DNA of 64,000 nucleotides from UBA3064 sp023258775 (GTDB lineage Bacteria > Pseudomonadota > Gammaproteobacteria > Burkholderiales > Burkholderiaceae_E): contig JBIKXS010000014.1 in the NCBI GenBank assembly GCA_044355655.1, forward strand, positions 13,002 through 77,001. The letters are read 5' to 3'. The position numbers were made by a program, and so were the translations under genes. Shown piece after piece: positions 45,529-54,078 of the stretch (its first letter is position 1; each line of letters begins with the position of its first letter). The notes under the pieces were generated by a model. That model saw nothing but the letters and a program-made list of their open reading frames with translations. It searched no databases and was not told where the DNA came from.

Positions 45529-46962
45529 TTAAACCTTCAGCGCAATAAGCACTTCATCGAGCATTTTCTTGGCATCACCAAAAAGCATACGGTTATTTTC
45601 TTTGTAAAAAAGTGGGTTATCCACGCCTGCGTATCCGCTCGCCATGGATCGTTTCATCACAATGCTTGTGCGTGCCTTCCATACTTCGAGCACAGGCATG
45701 CCTGCAATTGGACTAGTAGGATCATCTTGGGCGGCAGGATTAACGATGTCGTTTGCACCAATCACCATGGCGACATCGGTATCGGGAAAGTCCTCGTTGA
45801 TCTCGTCCATCTCAAGCACGATATCGTAGGGCACCTTGGCCTCTGCAAGCAGCACATTCATATGACCAGGCATACGACCCGCTACAGGATGAATACCAAA
45901 TCGAACATTCACACCCTTGCTTCGCAGGCTTGCAGTGATCTCATTGACCGTGTGCTGAGCCTGGGCGACAGCCATGCCATAACCAGGCACGATAATCACG
46001 CTTTTGGCTTCGCGCAATAACTCGGCGGTCTCTGCGGCGCTGACAGGTACCACTTCGCCTTGCGGTTCAGCACTTGCCCCCTCTGGCTTTGCAGCAGGCG
46101 CGCCAGAGCCGCTTCCAAAGCCCCCAGCGATCACACTAATAAAATTACGGTTCATCGCCTGACACATAATGTAGGAGAGAATCGCACCCGATGACCCAAC
46201 CAAAGCACCTGTCACAATCAGCAAGTCATTACTCAGCATAAACCCCGTGGCAGCCGCTGCCCAGCCTGAATAGCTGTTGAGCATTGAGACCACCACAGGC
46301 ATATCTGCACCCCCAATGGCCATCACCATGTGGATACCAAAAAGTAGTGCAATCACTGTCATGATGATCAAAGGCGTCATACCGCTTTGAACGCTGTCAG
46401 CGGCGATAAATTCGCCGCCAAACCAAATGACCACCAACAAGGCAAGCAGGTTTAGCCAATGGCGTGCTGGTAATAACAGAGGCTTGCCGTCGATCTTGCC
46501 GTTAAGTTTTCCGAAAGCAATCAGCGAGCCAGAAAAAGTAACCGCGCCAATCAGGATACCGATATAGATTTCGACTTCGTGAATAATCTTTTCGGCACCA
46601 CTGTACTGAATCGACGTATCGACATAACTGGCAAACCCAACCAGGCACGCAGCCAAACCGACAAGGCTGTGCATGAGCGCAACCAACTCGGGCATTTGCG
46701 TCATCTTCACCGTTTTGGCGGCGTAAAGACCAATCCCGCCACCGATCACAATGGCAGCCACGATCCACGGTATGCCGGCAGCCGCCACCCTTGGACCAAG
46801 GATTGTCGCGATGACCGCGAGCGTCATGCCGATCACACCGTAAAGATTCCCACGCCTTGAGGTCTCCGGGTTTGAGAGGCCACCAAGACTTAGAACAAAG
46901 AGAATGGCAGCACCGAGATAAGCAACCGTGGCTAAACTTGAAGAAATGAGGCTTGAGGTCAT
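45529..46962 (-). CDS. pntB: NAD(P) transhydrogenase subunit beta
   Basis: The 477-residue protein has nine or so membrane helices in its first 280 residues. Its C-terminal NADP(H)-binding domain III has IIVPGYGMAVAQAQ, the loop FGIHPVAGRMPGHMNVLLAEA and VMVIGANDIVNPAAQDDP. With PntA it uses the proton gradient to drive hydride transfer from NADH to NADP+. It follows pntA by 31 bases on the same strand. Confidence 0.97.
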   Translation of the reverse strand: MTSSLISSSLATVAYLGAAILFVLSLGGLSNPETSRRGNLYGVIGMTLAVIATILGPRVAAAGIPWIVAAIVIGGGIGLYAAKTVKMTQMPELVALMHSLVGLAACLVGFASYVDTSIQYSGAEKIIHEVEIYIGILIGAVTFSGSLIAFGKLNGKIDGKPLLLPARHWLNLLALLVVIWFGGEFIAADSVQSGMTPLIIMTVIALLFGIHMVMAIGGADMPVVVSMLNSYSGWAAAATGFMLSNDLLIVTGALVGSSGAILSYIMCQAMNRNFISVIAGGFGSGSGAPAAKPEGASAEPQGEVVPVSAAETAELLREAKSVIIVPGYGMAVAQAQHTVNEITASLRSKGVNVRFGIHPVAGRMPGHMNVLLAEAKVPYDIVLEMDEINEDFPDTDVAMVIGANDIVNPAAQDDPTSPIAGMPVLEVWKARTSIVMKRSMASGYAGVDNPLFYKENNRMLFGDAKKMLDEVLIALKV

Positions 46963-46993
46963 TATGCCGACTCCAGATTGTTATTATTTCTAG

Positions 46994-48574
46994 TCACTTG
47001 CGAAACATGTCAAGCATGCGCCTAGTGACTGCAAAGCCGCCAAACATATTGATTGCCGTGAGGACGATCGCAGCAAAAGCCAGCCACTGAATCAGTGCAT
47101 CAGGCCTTGCATTTGTTCCTGCCTCGGGCGGCAGAATTTGCACAAGAGCACCGATCACGATAATGCTGGAAATGGCGTTGGTTACGCTCATGAGCGGCGT
47201 ATGCAGTGCCGGCGTTACATTCCATACAACCATATAACCAATAAAACAAGCCAGCACGAAAACCGTGAAGTGACCGAGAAAAGCTGCGGGCGCATAAGCG
47301 CCGATGGCCCAAAACGCAAGCGTACCCAGGCCGAAAACCAAGGCAAGCGTGCTTGCAGGCATCGGCCCGCTACTGCCATGCCCATGGGCACCCTTTTTCT
47401 CGACTGCAGCACTCGCTGCCTTCGGTGCAGGCTTTGGCGCAGCCGGCGCAAGCGCGGGTGCAGGCCAGCTGATCTCACCATCTTTTATAACTGTTAAACC
47501 CCTGATGGCTTCGTCTTGCATATTGACGTTAATCACACCGTCTTTGGTCTTGCAAAGCTCCTCGAGCAAACGAAACAAATTGGTGCCGTAAAGCGTTGAG
47601 GACTGACGCGCCATTCGCGAAACAAGGTCGGTGTAGCCAATAATGGTCACACCATGTTTGACCACAGCCCTACCAGGCTCGGTCAACTCGCAATTGCCGC
47701 CCTGCTCTGCTGCCATATCCACGATCACACTGCCAGGCTTCATGCTCTGGACCATGTCAGCAGTAATAAGCCTCGGGGCTGGCTTGCCGGGGATTAATGC
47801 GGTCGTGATGATGATATCGACCTCGCGGGCCTGCTGCGCATACATCGCCCGCTGAGCCGCCTGAAAACCCTCGCTCATCACTTTGGCGTAGCCGCCCCCG
47901 CCTGAGCCCTCTTCGTCATAGTCCACTTTGACAAACTCACCGCCAAGCGAGACGACCTGATCGGCAACTTCAGCACGGGTATCGTTAGCCCTTACGATGG
48001 CGCCCAAACTTGCAGCAGCACCGATGGCAGCAAGGCCTGCAACCCCGGCCCCGGCTATAAACACCTTGGCAGGTGGCACCTTGCCCGCTGCTGTGATCTG
48101 ACCGTTAAAAAACCGTCCAAAGGCGTTTGCTGCCTCAACGACTGCACGATAACCGCTCACCCCGGCCATCGAGGTAAGCGCATCCATCTTTTGGGCACGG
48201 CTTAGCGTGCGCGGCAAGGCATCGATTGCAAGAACAGTGATATTTTTTGCAGCCATTTGCTGCATTAACTCTGGATTTTGAGCAGGCCAGATAAAGCCAA
48301 TCAAGGTCTGACCGCTGCGCATCAAAGGCAATTCTTCGGGTGCGGGCGGGCGTACCTTAAAGATGATGTCACTAGCATGCCAAAGCGCTTGCGCATCGGC
48401 CGCAATACTCGCTCCTGCTTCGATGAAGGCTGCATCAGATAGATCGGCAAGTTCGCCTGCGCCACGCTCAATTTGAACCTCAAAGCCGAGCTTGATGAGT
48501 TTGCTCACGACATCAGGAACAGTGGCAACCCGTTTTTCGCCAGGGTATATCTCACGCGGTACGCCAATGAGCAT
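46994..48574 (-). CDS. pntA: NAD(P) transhydrogenase subunit alpha
   Basis: The 526-residue protein has the NAD(H)-binding domain I (MLIGVPREIYPGEKRVATVP, the Rossmann loop VFIAGAGVAGLAAIGAAASLGA and the mobile-loop region IITTALIPGKPAPRLI). An alanine/proline-rich linker (about residues 375-405) is followed by four membrane helices of domain II. This is the fused E. coli-type alpha subunit rather than the split PntAA/PntAB form. It heads the pntAB operon. Confidence 0.97.
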   Translation of the reverse strand: MLIGVPREIYPGEKRVATVPDVVSKLIKLGFEVQIERGAGELADLSDAAFIEAGASIAADAQALWHASDIIFKVRPPAPEELPLMRSGQTLIGFIWPAQNPELMQQMAAKNITVLAIDALPRTLSRAQKMDALTSMAGVSGYRAVVEAANAFGRFFNGQITAAGKVPPAKVFIAGAGVAGLAAIGAAASLGAIVRANDTRAEVADQVVSLGGEFVKVDYDEEGSGGGGYAKVMSEGFQAAQRAMYAQQAREVDIIITTALIPGKPAPRLITADMVQSMKPGSVIVDMAAEQGGNCELTEPGRAVVKHGVTIIGYTDLVSRMARQSSTLYGTNLFRLLEELCKTKDGVINVNMQDEAIRGLTVIKDGEISWPAPALAPAAPKPAPKAASAAVEKKGAHGHGSSGPMPASTLALVFGLGTLAFWAIGAYAPAAFLGHFTVFVLACFIGYMVVWNVTPALHTPLMSVTNAISSIIVIGALVQILPPEAGTNARPDALIQWLAFAAIVLTAINMFGGFAVTRRMLDMFRK

Positions 48575-48625
48575 CGTCTTTTCTCCTAGAACACAGTGTT
48601 TAAACGATCGAACGTCATAAAAGCG

Positions 48626-48649
48626 AAGACTCCTGCACGCAGGAGTCTT
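48626..48649 (-). terminator. perfect inverted repeat between pntA and the DUF1993 gene
   Basis: AAGACTCCTGC and GCAGGAGTCTT form an 11-base-pair perfect stem with a two-base centre (in practice ten pairs and a four-base loop). It lies downstream of the DUF1993 gene and upstream of pntA, all on the minus strand. It could terminate the former; the U-tract is short. Confidence 0.55.
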
Positions 48650-48694
48650 TGATCGATGAGCCCTACTTAGCGGCTCAAAACGCTTATGCTACAC

Positions 48695-48766
48695 AAGACC
48701 AGGGGCGCTTGACCCGCTTTACCCCTGAGCTTGATCGAGCAAACAGTGCTGCTCAGGCCTGGTCTT
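48695..48766. other. long-range inverted repeat, possible structured RNA or terminator
   Basis: AAGACCAGG (48695-48703) pairs with CCTGGTCTT (48758-48766), and inside it CTGAGC (48725-48730) pairs with GCTCAG (48751-48756). The nested pairs give an extended structure of about 70 bases, ending just before the DUF1993 stop codon. No RNA family is recognised. Confidence 0.4.
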
Positions 48767-48771
48767 CGTGT

Positions 48772-49287
48772 TTAATCGCCTGAACCCAGCAAAAAGTCGA
48801 TTTTTCCTAGCGCCACGCCGTTGTGGCGCAAGATCGCGTAGGCCGTTGTTGTATGGAAGAAAACATTCGGCAAAGCCCAGGACTTCAGGTAATCCTCTGC
48901 CAGCATGGTGCGGGTTTTGTCTTTCCCAACCGGAAAGGTGACTTGTTTTGTCTCTTGGCCTTCAATCGCTTGCGTGGGTACGGTCTTTAGCCATTCAACG
49001 GTTGCTTGAATACGAGCGATCAACTCAGCTAAGTTATTTTCGGTGTTGTCGTGCTTAGGTGCCTCAAGGCCGCCAATTCTTGCAGCGCAGAGTTTGGCGG
49101 CGTCACAAGCAATATAGATTTGCGACTTAAAGGGCAGCATATCGGGCGCAAGCCTAAATTGCACCAGGGCCTGCTCATCATAGCCACGGGCTGCAACATC
49201 GGCCTGGGCCTTTTGCAGGAAGTGCTGCAAGTTGTTTAGGGTGCGGATGAAGACAGGTACCGAAGCGCTGTAAAGGGTGATGGTCAT
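48772..49287 (-). CDS. DUF1993 family protein
   Basis: The 171-residue protein matches the DUF1993 pattern: ITLYSASVPVFIRTLNNLQHFLQKA at the start, a central QIYIACDAAKLCAARIGG and the late block LKSWALPNVFFHTTTAYAILRHNGVALGK. The fold resembles DinB-like four-helix bundles, with histidines in FFHTTTAYAILRHNG that could bind metal. Function is unknown. It is followed by two inverted repeats. Confidence 0.88.
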   Translation of the reverse strand: MTITLYSASVPVFIRTLNNLQHFLQKAQADVAARGYDEQALVQFRLAPDMLPFKSQIYIACDAAKLCAARIGGLEAPKHDNTENNLAELIARIQATVEWLKTVPTQAIEGQETKQVTFPVGKDKTRTMLAEDYLKSWALPNVFFHTTTAYAILRHNGVALGKIDFLLGSGD

Positions 49288-49334
49288 GGTTTGGTCCTTG
49301 CATTCAATGCGCCAATAGCGCGATGATTTGTTCG

Positions 49335-49490
49335 TTAATTTTCGTTCGTTAAGTATGACGTCGTGTCAAAGCTAGCAAGACGCCGAGCCCGATCATCGTT
49401 ATACCCGATACGCGCAACGACATAGGCAATGCCCGGACCAGGGGTGATCGCAAGAACCAAGGCAGCCAAAAGGAATGCGGTGAAGCTCAT
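49335..49490 (-). pseudogene. LysE family transporter, N-terminal remnant
   Basis: A minus-strand frame of 51 codons reads MSFTAFLLAALVLAITPGPG, then IAYVVARIGY, which is the characteristic N-terminus of LysE/RhtB amino-acid exporters. After about residue 30 the similarity stops, and the frame ends at TAA after FDTTSYLTNEN. Normal members have about 200 residues, so this is a truncated relic. Confidence 0.7.
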
Positions 49491-49665
49491 GGGTGGTACT
49501 CGATAAAGGGAACGGCGCCAACGCTGACGTATTACGATGGATTTTAGTTAAAGCGCGATCGTGTTACCGGTGTGCATTGCTTATCTCAACCGAAGTACCA
49601 AAAAACGAAAAATTGTTGCTACGCTGCAGGTAGTAGCTCGCTCGATCAACGCTGAATTGAAAATC

Positions 49666-50082
49666 ATGCCAACCATCCGTCAATACACTGATCCCACTGA
49701 TCGAATCCAAGTTGTCGAACTATGGCGACAGGTCTTCGGCTACGAGACCGCCCATAACGAACCCAACTTAGCCATATCAAAAAAGATAGCGATTAATGAT
49801 GGCTTATTTTTCGTTGCCGTTGAGGGCAAGGAGGTTATCGGGACCATCATGGCAGGCTATGACGGACATCGTGGCTGGTTGTATTCGGTCGCAGTAGATC
49901 CAAAAAAACGATTGAGTGGGCTGGGTCGTGCACTGGTTCAACATGCTGAACGAGCACTTGCCGATTTGGGCTGTATGAAAGTCAACCTTCAATTGCTTGC
50001 AACCAATGAGGCGACTGCCGCTTTTTACAAATCGGTCGGCTACATCGTAGAACCGCGAGTGAGTATGGGAAAGGTGTTATAA
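49666..50082 (+). CDS. GNAT family acetyltransferase, YpeA-like
   Basis: The 138-residue protein has the GNAT acetyl-CoA-binding motif A (LYSVAVDPKKRLSGLGRALVQHAE) and strong resemblance to E. coli YpeA in GTIMAGYDGHRGWLYSVAV. The ATG at 49666 begins MPTIRQYTDPTDRIQVVELW, the family start. A frame extension to 49561 adds an unrelated 35 residues. The substrate of YpeA is unknown. Confidence 0.88.
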   Translation: MPTIRQYTDPTDRIQVVELWRQVFGYETAHNEPNLAISKKIAINDGLFFVAVEGKEVIGTIMAGYDGHRGWLYSVAVDPKKRLSGLGRALVQHAERALADLGCMKVNLQLLATNEATAAFYKSVGYIVEPRVSMGKVL

Positions 50083-50237
50083 CAATTAAATCAATGCGAC
50101 TGTTGGTGTGATGCATCCGCCTCTGACCAGCATTGAACTCAAATCGATCGGTCCGGCTACAACGATCATGAACTTGGGAGGTTCATTGAGTCGTGCTTCG
50201 AGGGTCTTCCGATGAGGACGGCTGTAAACCATTTGCA

Positions 50238-50265
50238 CACTACTGAGTAAATTTACTCAGTAGTG
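50238..50265. repeat. 28-bp perfect palindrome
   Basis: CACTACTGAGTAAA is followed directly by its exact reverse complement, giving 14-bp arms without a spacer. It lies in the 312-base gap between the GNAT and TetR genes, 130 bases beyond the TetR stop. No gene is visible in this gap. It could be a bidirectional terminator or a binding site. Confidence 0.85.
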
Positions 50266-50394
50266 CGCGGTTAAATTTGATTGCATGCAACTAGCAGCCA
50301 CTTTAGGTGCTCTTCTTGCGCTCGACGGCAATCAGCAAAGTATTGGGTGACGAACTGGTGCCTTCTGCAGTTGGTAAGCGCTACCTTATTTCCG

Positions 50395-50994
50395 TCAAAG
50401 CAGCACCGAGACTGCCAGGGTAAAAAACGAGCGGACAGCGTCTTGAGGCTTGCCAGCCGCTCGCTGACTAACAGCCAAGCCCAGTTGCTCTTGCAGGTAG
50501 TTGGCAGCCAAGCCAGTTTCAATGCCGCCGCGCCATTCTCCACGGCTGGCAGCATCATTGAAGAGTCGCACATAGTTCGCCTGCAAGTGCGCTTCCGTAG
50601 CAGCTAAGAGCGCCAGTGTTTGCGGACCGAAACGTGACCTGGTGGCGCGCATTTTCACGAACAGGCAACCGGTCTCCATCTGCTTATCGTCACTCGCAAA
50701 GTTGATCAGGGCATCGAGCTTTAATTTGTAGGTCTGTGGGCCTAAGAGCAGCGCTTCAAGCGGAACAAGCACTGTCTGCCTGTAGCGCTCTAGCACAGCA
50801 GCAGTCAGCCCATCCTCACTGCCAAATTCGCGATAAAGCGAGGGTTTCGATATGCCAGCAAGCACACACACAGCGTTGACCGAGATGGCGGCCCTGTCGT
50901 TTTGCCAATAGGCATTCAGCGCCGTCTCTAGTACCTGAGTTCGGTTGCGGGTGATAGGACGTCCAGTGCGGACACCTGATTGGACTTTATTCAT
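50395..50994 (-). CDS. TetR family transcriptional regulator
   Basis: The roughly 199-residue protein has a TetR N-terminal DNA-binding domain (VLETALNAYWQNDRAAISVNAVCVLAGISKPSLYREFGSEDGL) and a helical ligand-binding C-terminal part. The frame is open to 51069, but MNKVQSGVRTGRP at 50994 is the better start because the longer version runs over the predicted operator. It is divergent from an MFS drug-transporter gene that it probably represses. Confidence 0.88.
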   Translation of the reverse strand: MNKVQSGVRTGRPITRNRTQVLETALNAYWQNDRAAISVNAVCVLAGISKPSLYREFGSEDGLTAAVLERYRQTVLVPLEALLLGPQTYKLKLDALINFASDDKQMETGCLFVKMRATRSRFGPQTLALLAATEAHLQANYVRLFNDAASRGEWRGGIETGLAANYLQEQLGLAVSQRAAGKPQDAVRSFFTLAVSVLL

Positions 50995-51038
50995 CGCAGA
51001 TTGATTTTGCCGATATGTGCAAAAACTGACAAAGGTTT

Positions 51039-51056
51039 TCGTACCGATTAGTACGA
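51039..51056. promoter_or_regulatory. probable TetR operator
   Basis: TCGTAC-CGATTA-GTACGA is a perfect six-base inverted repeat in the intergenic space between the divergent TetR and MFS genes. This is the expected place for an autoregulatory operator. Binding is inferred from symmetry and position. Confidence 0.6.
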
Positions 51057-51114
51057 CACATGTTACCATCCGGTCCGGAACTCATGGTTGATCCGTATGC
51101 TGCGGGGCAAGTCA

Positions 51115-52317
51115 ATGAACGAAAAGCATCTTGAGATGGTTCACAGCGAACCCGATGGCAGAGCCGGTGTGCTTCTGTTTGCTACGCTCGTGTTGTGTGC
51201 GGCTTTTGGCGAGGTTGCAACAGGGCTGCTCACCCCGGCAATGCCCACACTCGGCGTTCTTTACGACAAGGCGCCGTCAACGGTTCAGCTGACAATCGTT
51301 TCGTTTGCGATCACGTTTGCTCTGGGCCAACTGTTCTTTGGTCCTTTTTCCGACCGCAAGGGTCGCAGTATGGCACTGTTGATTGGCGCTGCTCTGACGC
51401 TCGCAGGTTCGGTGAGTGCAGGCCTAGCTGACAGCATCTGGGGAATCATCGTCGGCCGCGCGATCCAAGGTCTAGGCGTTGCGTCTGGTTACGTCGTCTC
51501 ACGCGCCATGGTCAGGGATATTTATGGGGCTAAAGGGGCAGCGAAAGCCATGGCTCTCGTGTTCACGCTGATGGCGGCATCGTTTTTGGCTGCTCCCCTT
51601 GTGGGCGGCTTACTTCTGGAATTCGGAAGCTGGCGAGCGTGCTTCATGCTCGCATCGATTGCCGCAGCCCTATGGCTTGCATCGTCGATCTTCATCGTCC
51701 CAGAGACCAAACTGGCAGCACCTGAGGCAAAGGCCCAGGCGATCTATAGCGTGTACTTGGGTCTATTTCGCGATCGTGGCTTTCTCAGCTACTTGATCAC
51801 CCACTCAATCGCCTATGGGGGGCTGTACTGCTTCGTCGCTGGCGCGCCGTACTTGTTCATCAAAGCTTATGCCTTTAAGCCTGCCAACTACGGCACGGTC
51901 GCCGCAATCGTCATGACAGGGTTCTTAATGGGATCCTTTGCGGCACGTTATGCCAGCCCGAAGTGGGGCATGCATCGAGCCATCTTGGTCAGTCTTGCGA
52001 TCATGTGCGGTGCATCAACCATCTTGCTTGCGCTTGACCAAGTTGGCCAACTGACGGTAGCAATCATTGTAGCGATCGAGTTTGCATACTGGTTCGGCGC
52101 TGGATTTCTTGCACCCAACACCGCCGCTGGCGTCATGATGTCTCATCCGAAAGCGATTGGTGCAGCAGCGGCAGCGCTCGGATTCTGCCAAATGTGCTTT
52201 GCGGGCACCGTGGCTTTTGTACAAGGACTCATATACGACGGAACCGCTCTGCCGATGCTAGGGGTTCAAGCGGCTTTAACTGTGGTCACGCTGGTAACTT
52301 GGCGCTACCTTCGTTGA
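51115..52317 (+). CDS. MFS transporter, Bcr/CflA drug efflux type
   Basis: The roughly 400-residue protein has 12 membrane helices with Bcr/CflA features: LTPAMPTLGVLYDKAPSTVQLTI, the motif A loop FGPFSDRKGRSMAL between helices 2 and 3, and GRAIQGLGVASGYVVSRAMVRDIYG (motif C area). In-frame TTG (51088) and ATG (51097) codons lie upstream. ATG 51115, after GGGGCAAG, gives a normal N-terminal tail. It likely exports a drug-like compound sensed by the divergent TetR protein. Confidence 0.9.
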   Translation: MNEKHLEMVHSEPDGRAGVLLFATLVLCAAFGEVATGLLTPAMPTLGVLYDKAPSTVQLTIVSFAITFALGQLFFGPFSDRKGRSMALLIGAALTLAGSVSAGLADSIWGIIVGRAIQGLGVASGYVVSRAMVRDIYGAKGAAKAMALVFTLMAASFLAAPLVGGLLLEFGSWRACFMLASIAAALWLASSIFIVPETKLAAPEAKAQAIYSVYLGLFRDRGFLSYLITHSIAYGGLYCFVAGAPYLFIKAYAFKPANYGTVAAIVMTGFLMGSFAARYASPKWGMHRAILVSLAIMCGASTILLALDQVGQLTVAIIVAIEFAYWFGAGFLAPNTAAGVMMSHPKAIGAAAAALGFCQMCFAGTVAFVQGLIYDGTALPMLGVQAALTVVTLVTWRYLR

Positions 52318-52373
52318 TGATTGCGAATGCGCGCATGCCCCAAAACTGTCCGTCGAGGGCTGAGGAGAAGCTA

Positions 52374-52904
52374 TTAGGTCGAACGCTTTGGCTTGCTCTT
52401 GGGAGAGGTGGTTGGCGAAACAACGTAAAGCTCAGCCTGCTCACTCATCGACTCAGTCTGACGTATGAACTGGCCCCATGCCTTTTCGCTTACAGCAATC
52501 ATTTCTCTGGCTGCTTTAAAAAATGACTCGGATCCTGCTGGGGCCGTTTTAGCAGCCTCATCAAGCCAGGCAGAGACAGCGCGATAGCCCTCTTGGACTT
52601 GCGCCTCGGTTGTAAGTGCAACAGCCCTTGAGGTATCCAGTGCAAGTGCGGTAGATTCGGTCAGATAGTTTTGGGTAATTTGTGCGAGAGGTTTTGAGGC
52701 ATCGTTAGCGATGGCGCCAAGCTCTTGGGGGGTTTTGACCCCTAGGAGTGCCTGTTGCTGTTTGACTGATTGATCAAGCAATGCCTTCGTTACATTCAAC
52801 TGAAGGGCACCCAACTGTTCGGCCGCTTCGACCGCTTTAAGTCCGAGCGCCAGTTGCCCGTCCACGATGGACTGCAGTCCTTTGGTGTCAATAGGCTGTT
52901 TCAT
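52374..52904 (-). CDS. phaP: phasin family protein
   Basis: The 176-residue helical protein has the phasin 2 pattern: LALGLKAVEAAEQLGALQLNVTKALLDQSVKQ, then QALLGVKTPQELGAIANDASKPL and a C-terminal lysine-rich tail. Phasins coat polyhydroxyalkanoate granules and control their size. No phaC or phaR gene is nearby, so the role is taken from family knowledge. Confidence 0.88.
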   Translation of the reverse strand: MKQPIDTKGLQSIVDGQLALGLKAVEAAEQLGALQLNVTKALLDQSVKQQQALLGVKTPQELGAIANDASKPLAQITQNYLTESTALALDTSRAVALTTEAQVQEGYRAVSAWLDEAAKTAPAGSESFFKAAREMIAVSEKAWGQFIRQTESMSEQAELYVVSPTTSPKSKPKRST

Positions 52905-53201
52905 GATGCTGTGTTCCCCTTACGAATGCGTGCGAGCTGATGAATCGATTTGGATCAATCAATAACTGAATTAATGACTAGATTATGTTGCAACGCACCA
53001 TTTATTGCAACCTGGTCGTATCGCTTGCAAGCGAGCTCATTGGGACTACTTCCCGTTCAACTCGCTAAAAAATACCGCGGTACTCGGCTCACGCCCCAAA
53101 AACTCGCGAGCACACGCTGCCTGCTATAAACACGCTAGGCCATCCTGGTTGGGGCGCTTGGGGTGCTGGCGGTGGACTATGGCTACAAAAACACACAATA
53201 A
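52905..53201. other. intergenic stretch before the tumEA genes
   Basis: No gene is visible in this roughly 300-base stretch. It separates the phasin gene from the toxin-antitoxin pair and appears to mark the left border of the accessory region. The composition shifts to AT-rich toward 53200. Confidence 0.5.
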
Positions 53202-53218
53202 ATATCATCAGATGATAT
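53202..53218. promoter_or_regulatory. palindromic operator of the TumE/TumA genes
   Basis: ATATCATC-A-GATGATAT is a perfect 17-bp palindrome ending nine bases before the GTG start of the toxin gene. Toxin-antitoxin operons are usually autoregulated through such sites. TumA is the likely binder, by inference. Confidence 0.65.
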
Positions 53219-53227
53219 ATTTTATCT

Positions 53228-53587
53228 GTGAATAAACACCAAATCCGAACGTTGCTTGACCTCCAAGACCAGATCATTGATCAGGAGGATGGCTACTGGA
53301 TCAAGATCGAAGCTTGGGAGGTCAAACCCAGCAAAGAGATCCCACACGGCATTAGATATACGATGACTTTGCATGCGCCCAGTGGCAAGCGAATCTTGGG
53401 TTATGACAACGCGCACGCAGTCAAAACCAAGGGAAACAAATTCTCCGGGCAGCGTTTGCCGTTTGATCACAAACACAGGCACGTCGCCGACAAGGGAGTG
53501 CCTTATGAATTCAAGGATGCATATCAGTTACTGTCAGACTTTTTTACCGAGGTCGATTCGGTACTGAAACAAATGAGGTCAAAATGA
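53228..53587 (+). CDS. tumE: TumE family toxin (DUF6516-like)
   Basis: The 119-residue protein starts at a GTG close behind the palindrome. It has the TumE-type pattern of WIKIEAWEVKPSKEIPHGI, YTMTLHAPSGKRILGYDNAHAV and FDHKHRHVADKG. The histidine-rich FDHKHRH segment is the conserved candidate active or RNA-binding site. TumE is a toxin that pairs with a winged-helix antitoxin. The next gene overlaps it in an ATGA junction and encodes such a protein. Identity rests on family memory plus gene order. Confidence 0.78.
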   Translation: MNKHQIRTLLDLQDQIIDQEDGYWIKIEAWEVKPSKEIPHGIRYTMTLHAPSGKRILGYDNAHAVKTKGNKFSGQRLPFDHKHRHVADKGVPYEFKDAYQLLSDFFTEVDSVLKQMRSK

Positions 53588-53931
53588 AAGTCATCAAAAT
53601 CGGCATTGCGCCGCAAGAGAAGATCCGAGAGCGGATGTTGGCAATCGCCAAAGGAGAGGTCAAGCCCAAGGCTTCTGACCCGAAGGTCTGGTTTACATCC
53701 ATGCGATCGTTATCTCAGGTCTTGAGCGATGAAAACCGTGCACTGTTAGATGTCATTCGTACCTCTCGCCCAGCATCCATCAGTGAATTGGCTGAGATCA
53801 CGGGACGTAAGCAGGGCAACCTGTCGCGAACCCTGAAAACCATGTCTCGCTATGGACTGGTGAAGATGGAGAAAAATAACCGTTTGGTCCGCCCAATTGC
53901 GCAGGCAGAGCGCTACCAAATCATGGTGTAA
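53584..53931 (+). CDS. tumA: TumA family antitoxin, winged-helix DNA-binding protein
   Basis: The 115-residue protein has a basic N-terminal tail and a winged-helix domain in residues about 45-105 (NRALLDVIRTSRPASISELAEITGRKQGNLSRTLKTMSRYGLVKM). This is like the HVO_A0114/TumA group of antitoxins. Its start overlaps the toxin stop by four bases. It probably neutralises TumE and binds the palindrome at 53202. Confidence 0.8.
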   Translation: MKVIKIGIAPQEKIRERMLAIAKGEVKPKASDPKVWFTSMRSLSQVLSDENRALLDVIRTSRPASISELAEITGRKQGNLSRTLKTMSRYGLVKMEKNNRLVRPIAQAERYQIMV

Positions 53932-54045
53932 GGCGAATTAAAAAAACAGCTTGACGTGGTATGTATCGAAGAGGTGCTATTGGGCTAATCGCTCAAATCA
54001 CGCCCACCTAGTTCTTCTTGGTGAGTGTTTTGTTTTCTGCCCTTC

Positions 54046-54078
54046 AAACCCGCCCCATGTACTGCGAGGCGGGTTTTT
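54046..54078 (+). terminator. rho-independent terminator after tumEA
   Basis: AAACCCGCC (54046-54054) pairs perfectly with GGCGGGTTT (54068-54076), and a run of five T residues ends the stem at 54074-54078. It lies 115 bases beyond tumA and fits a classic intrinsic terminator. Confidence 0.85.
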
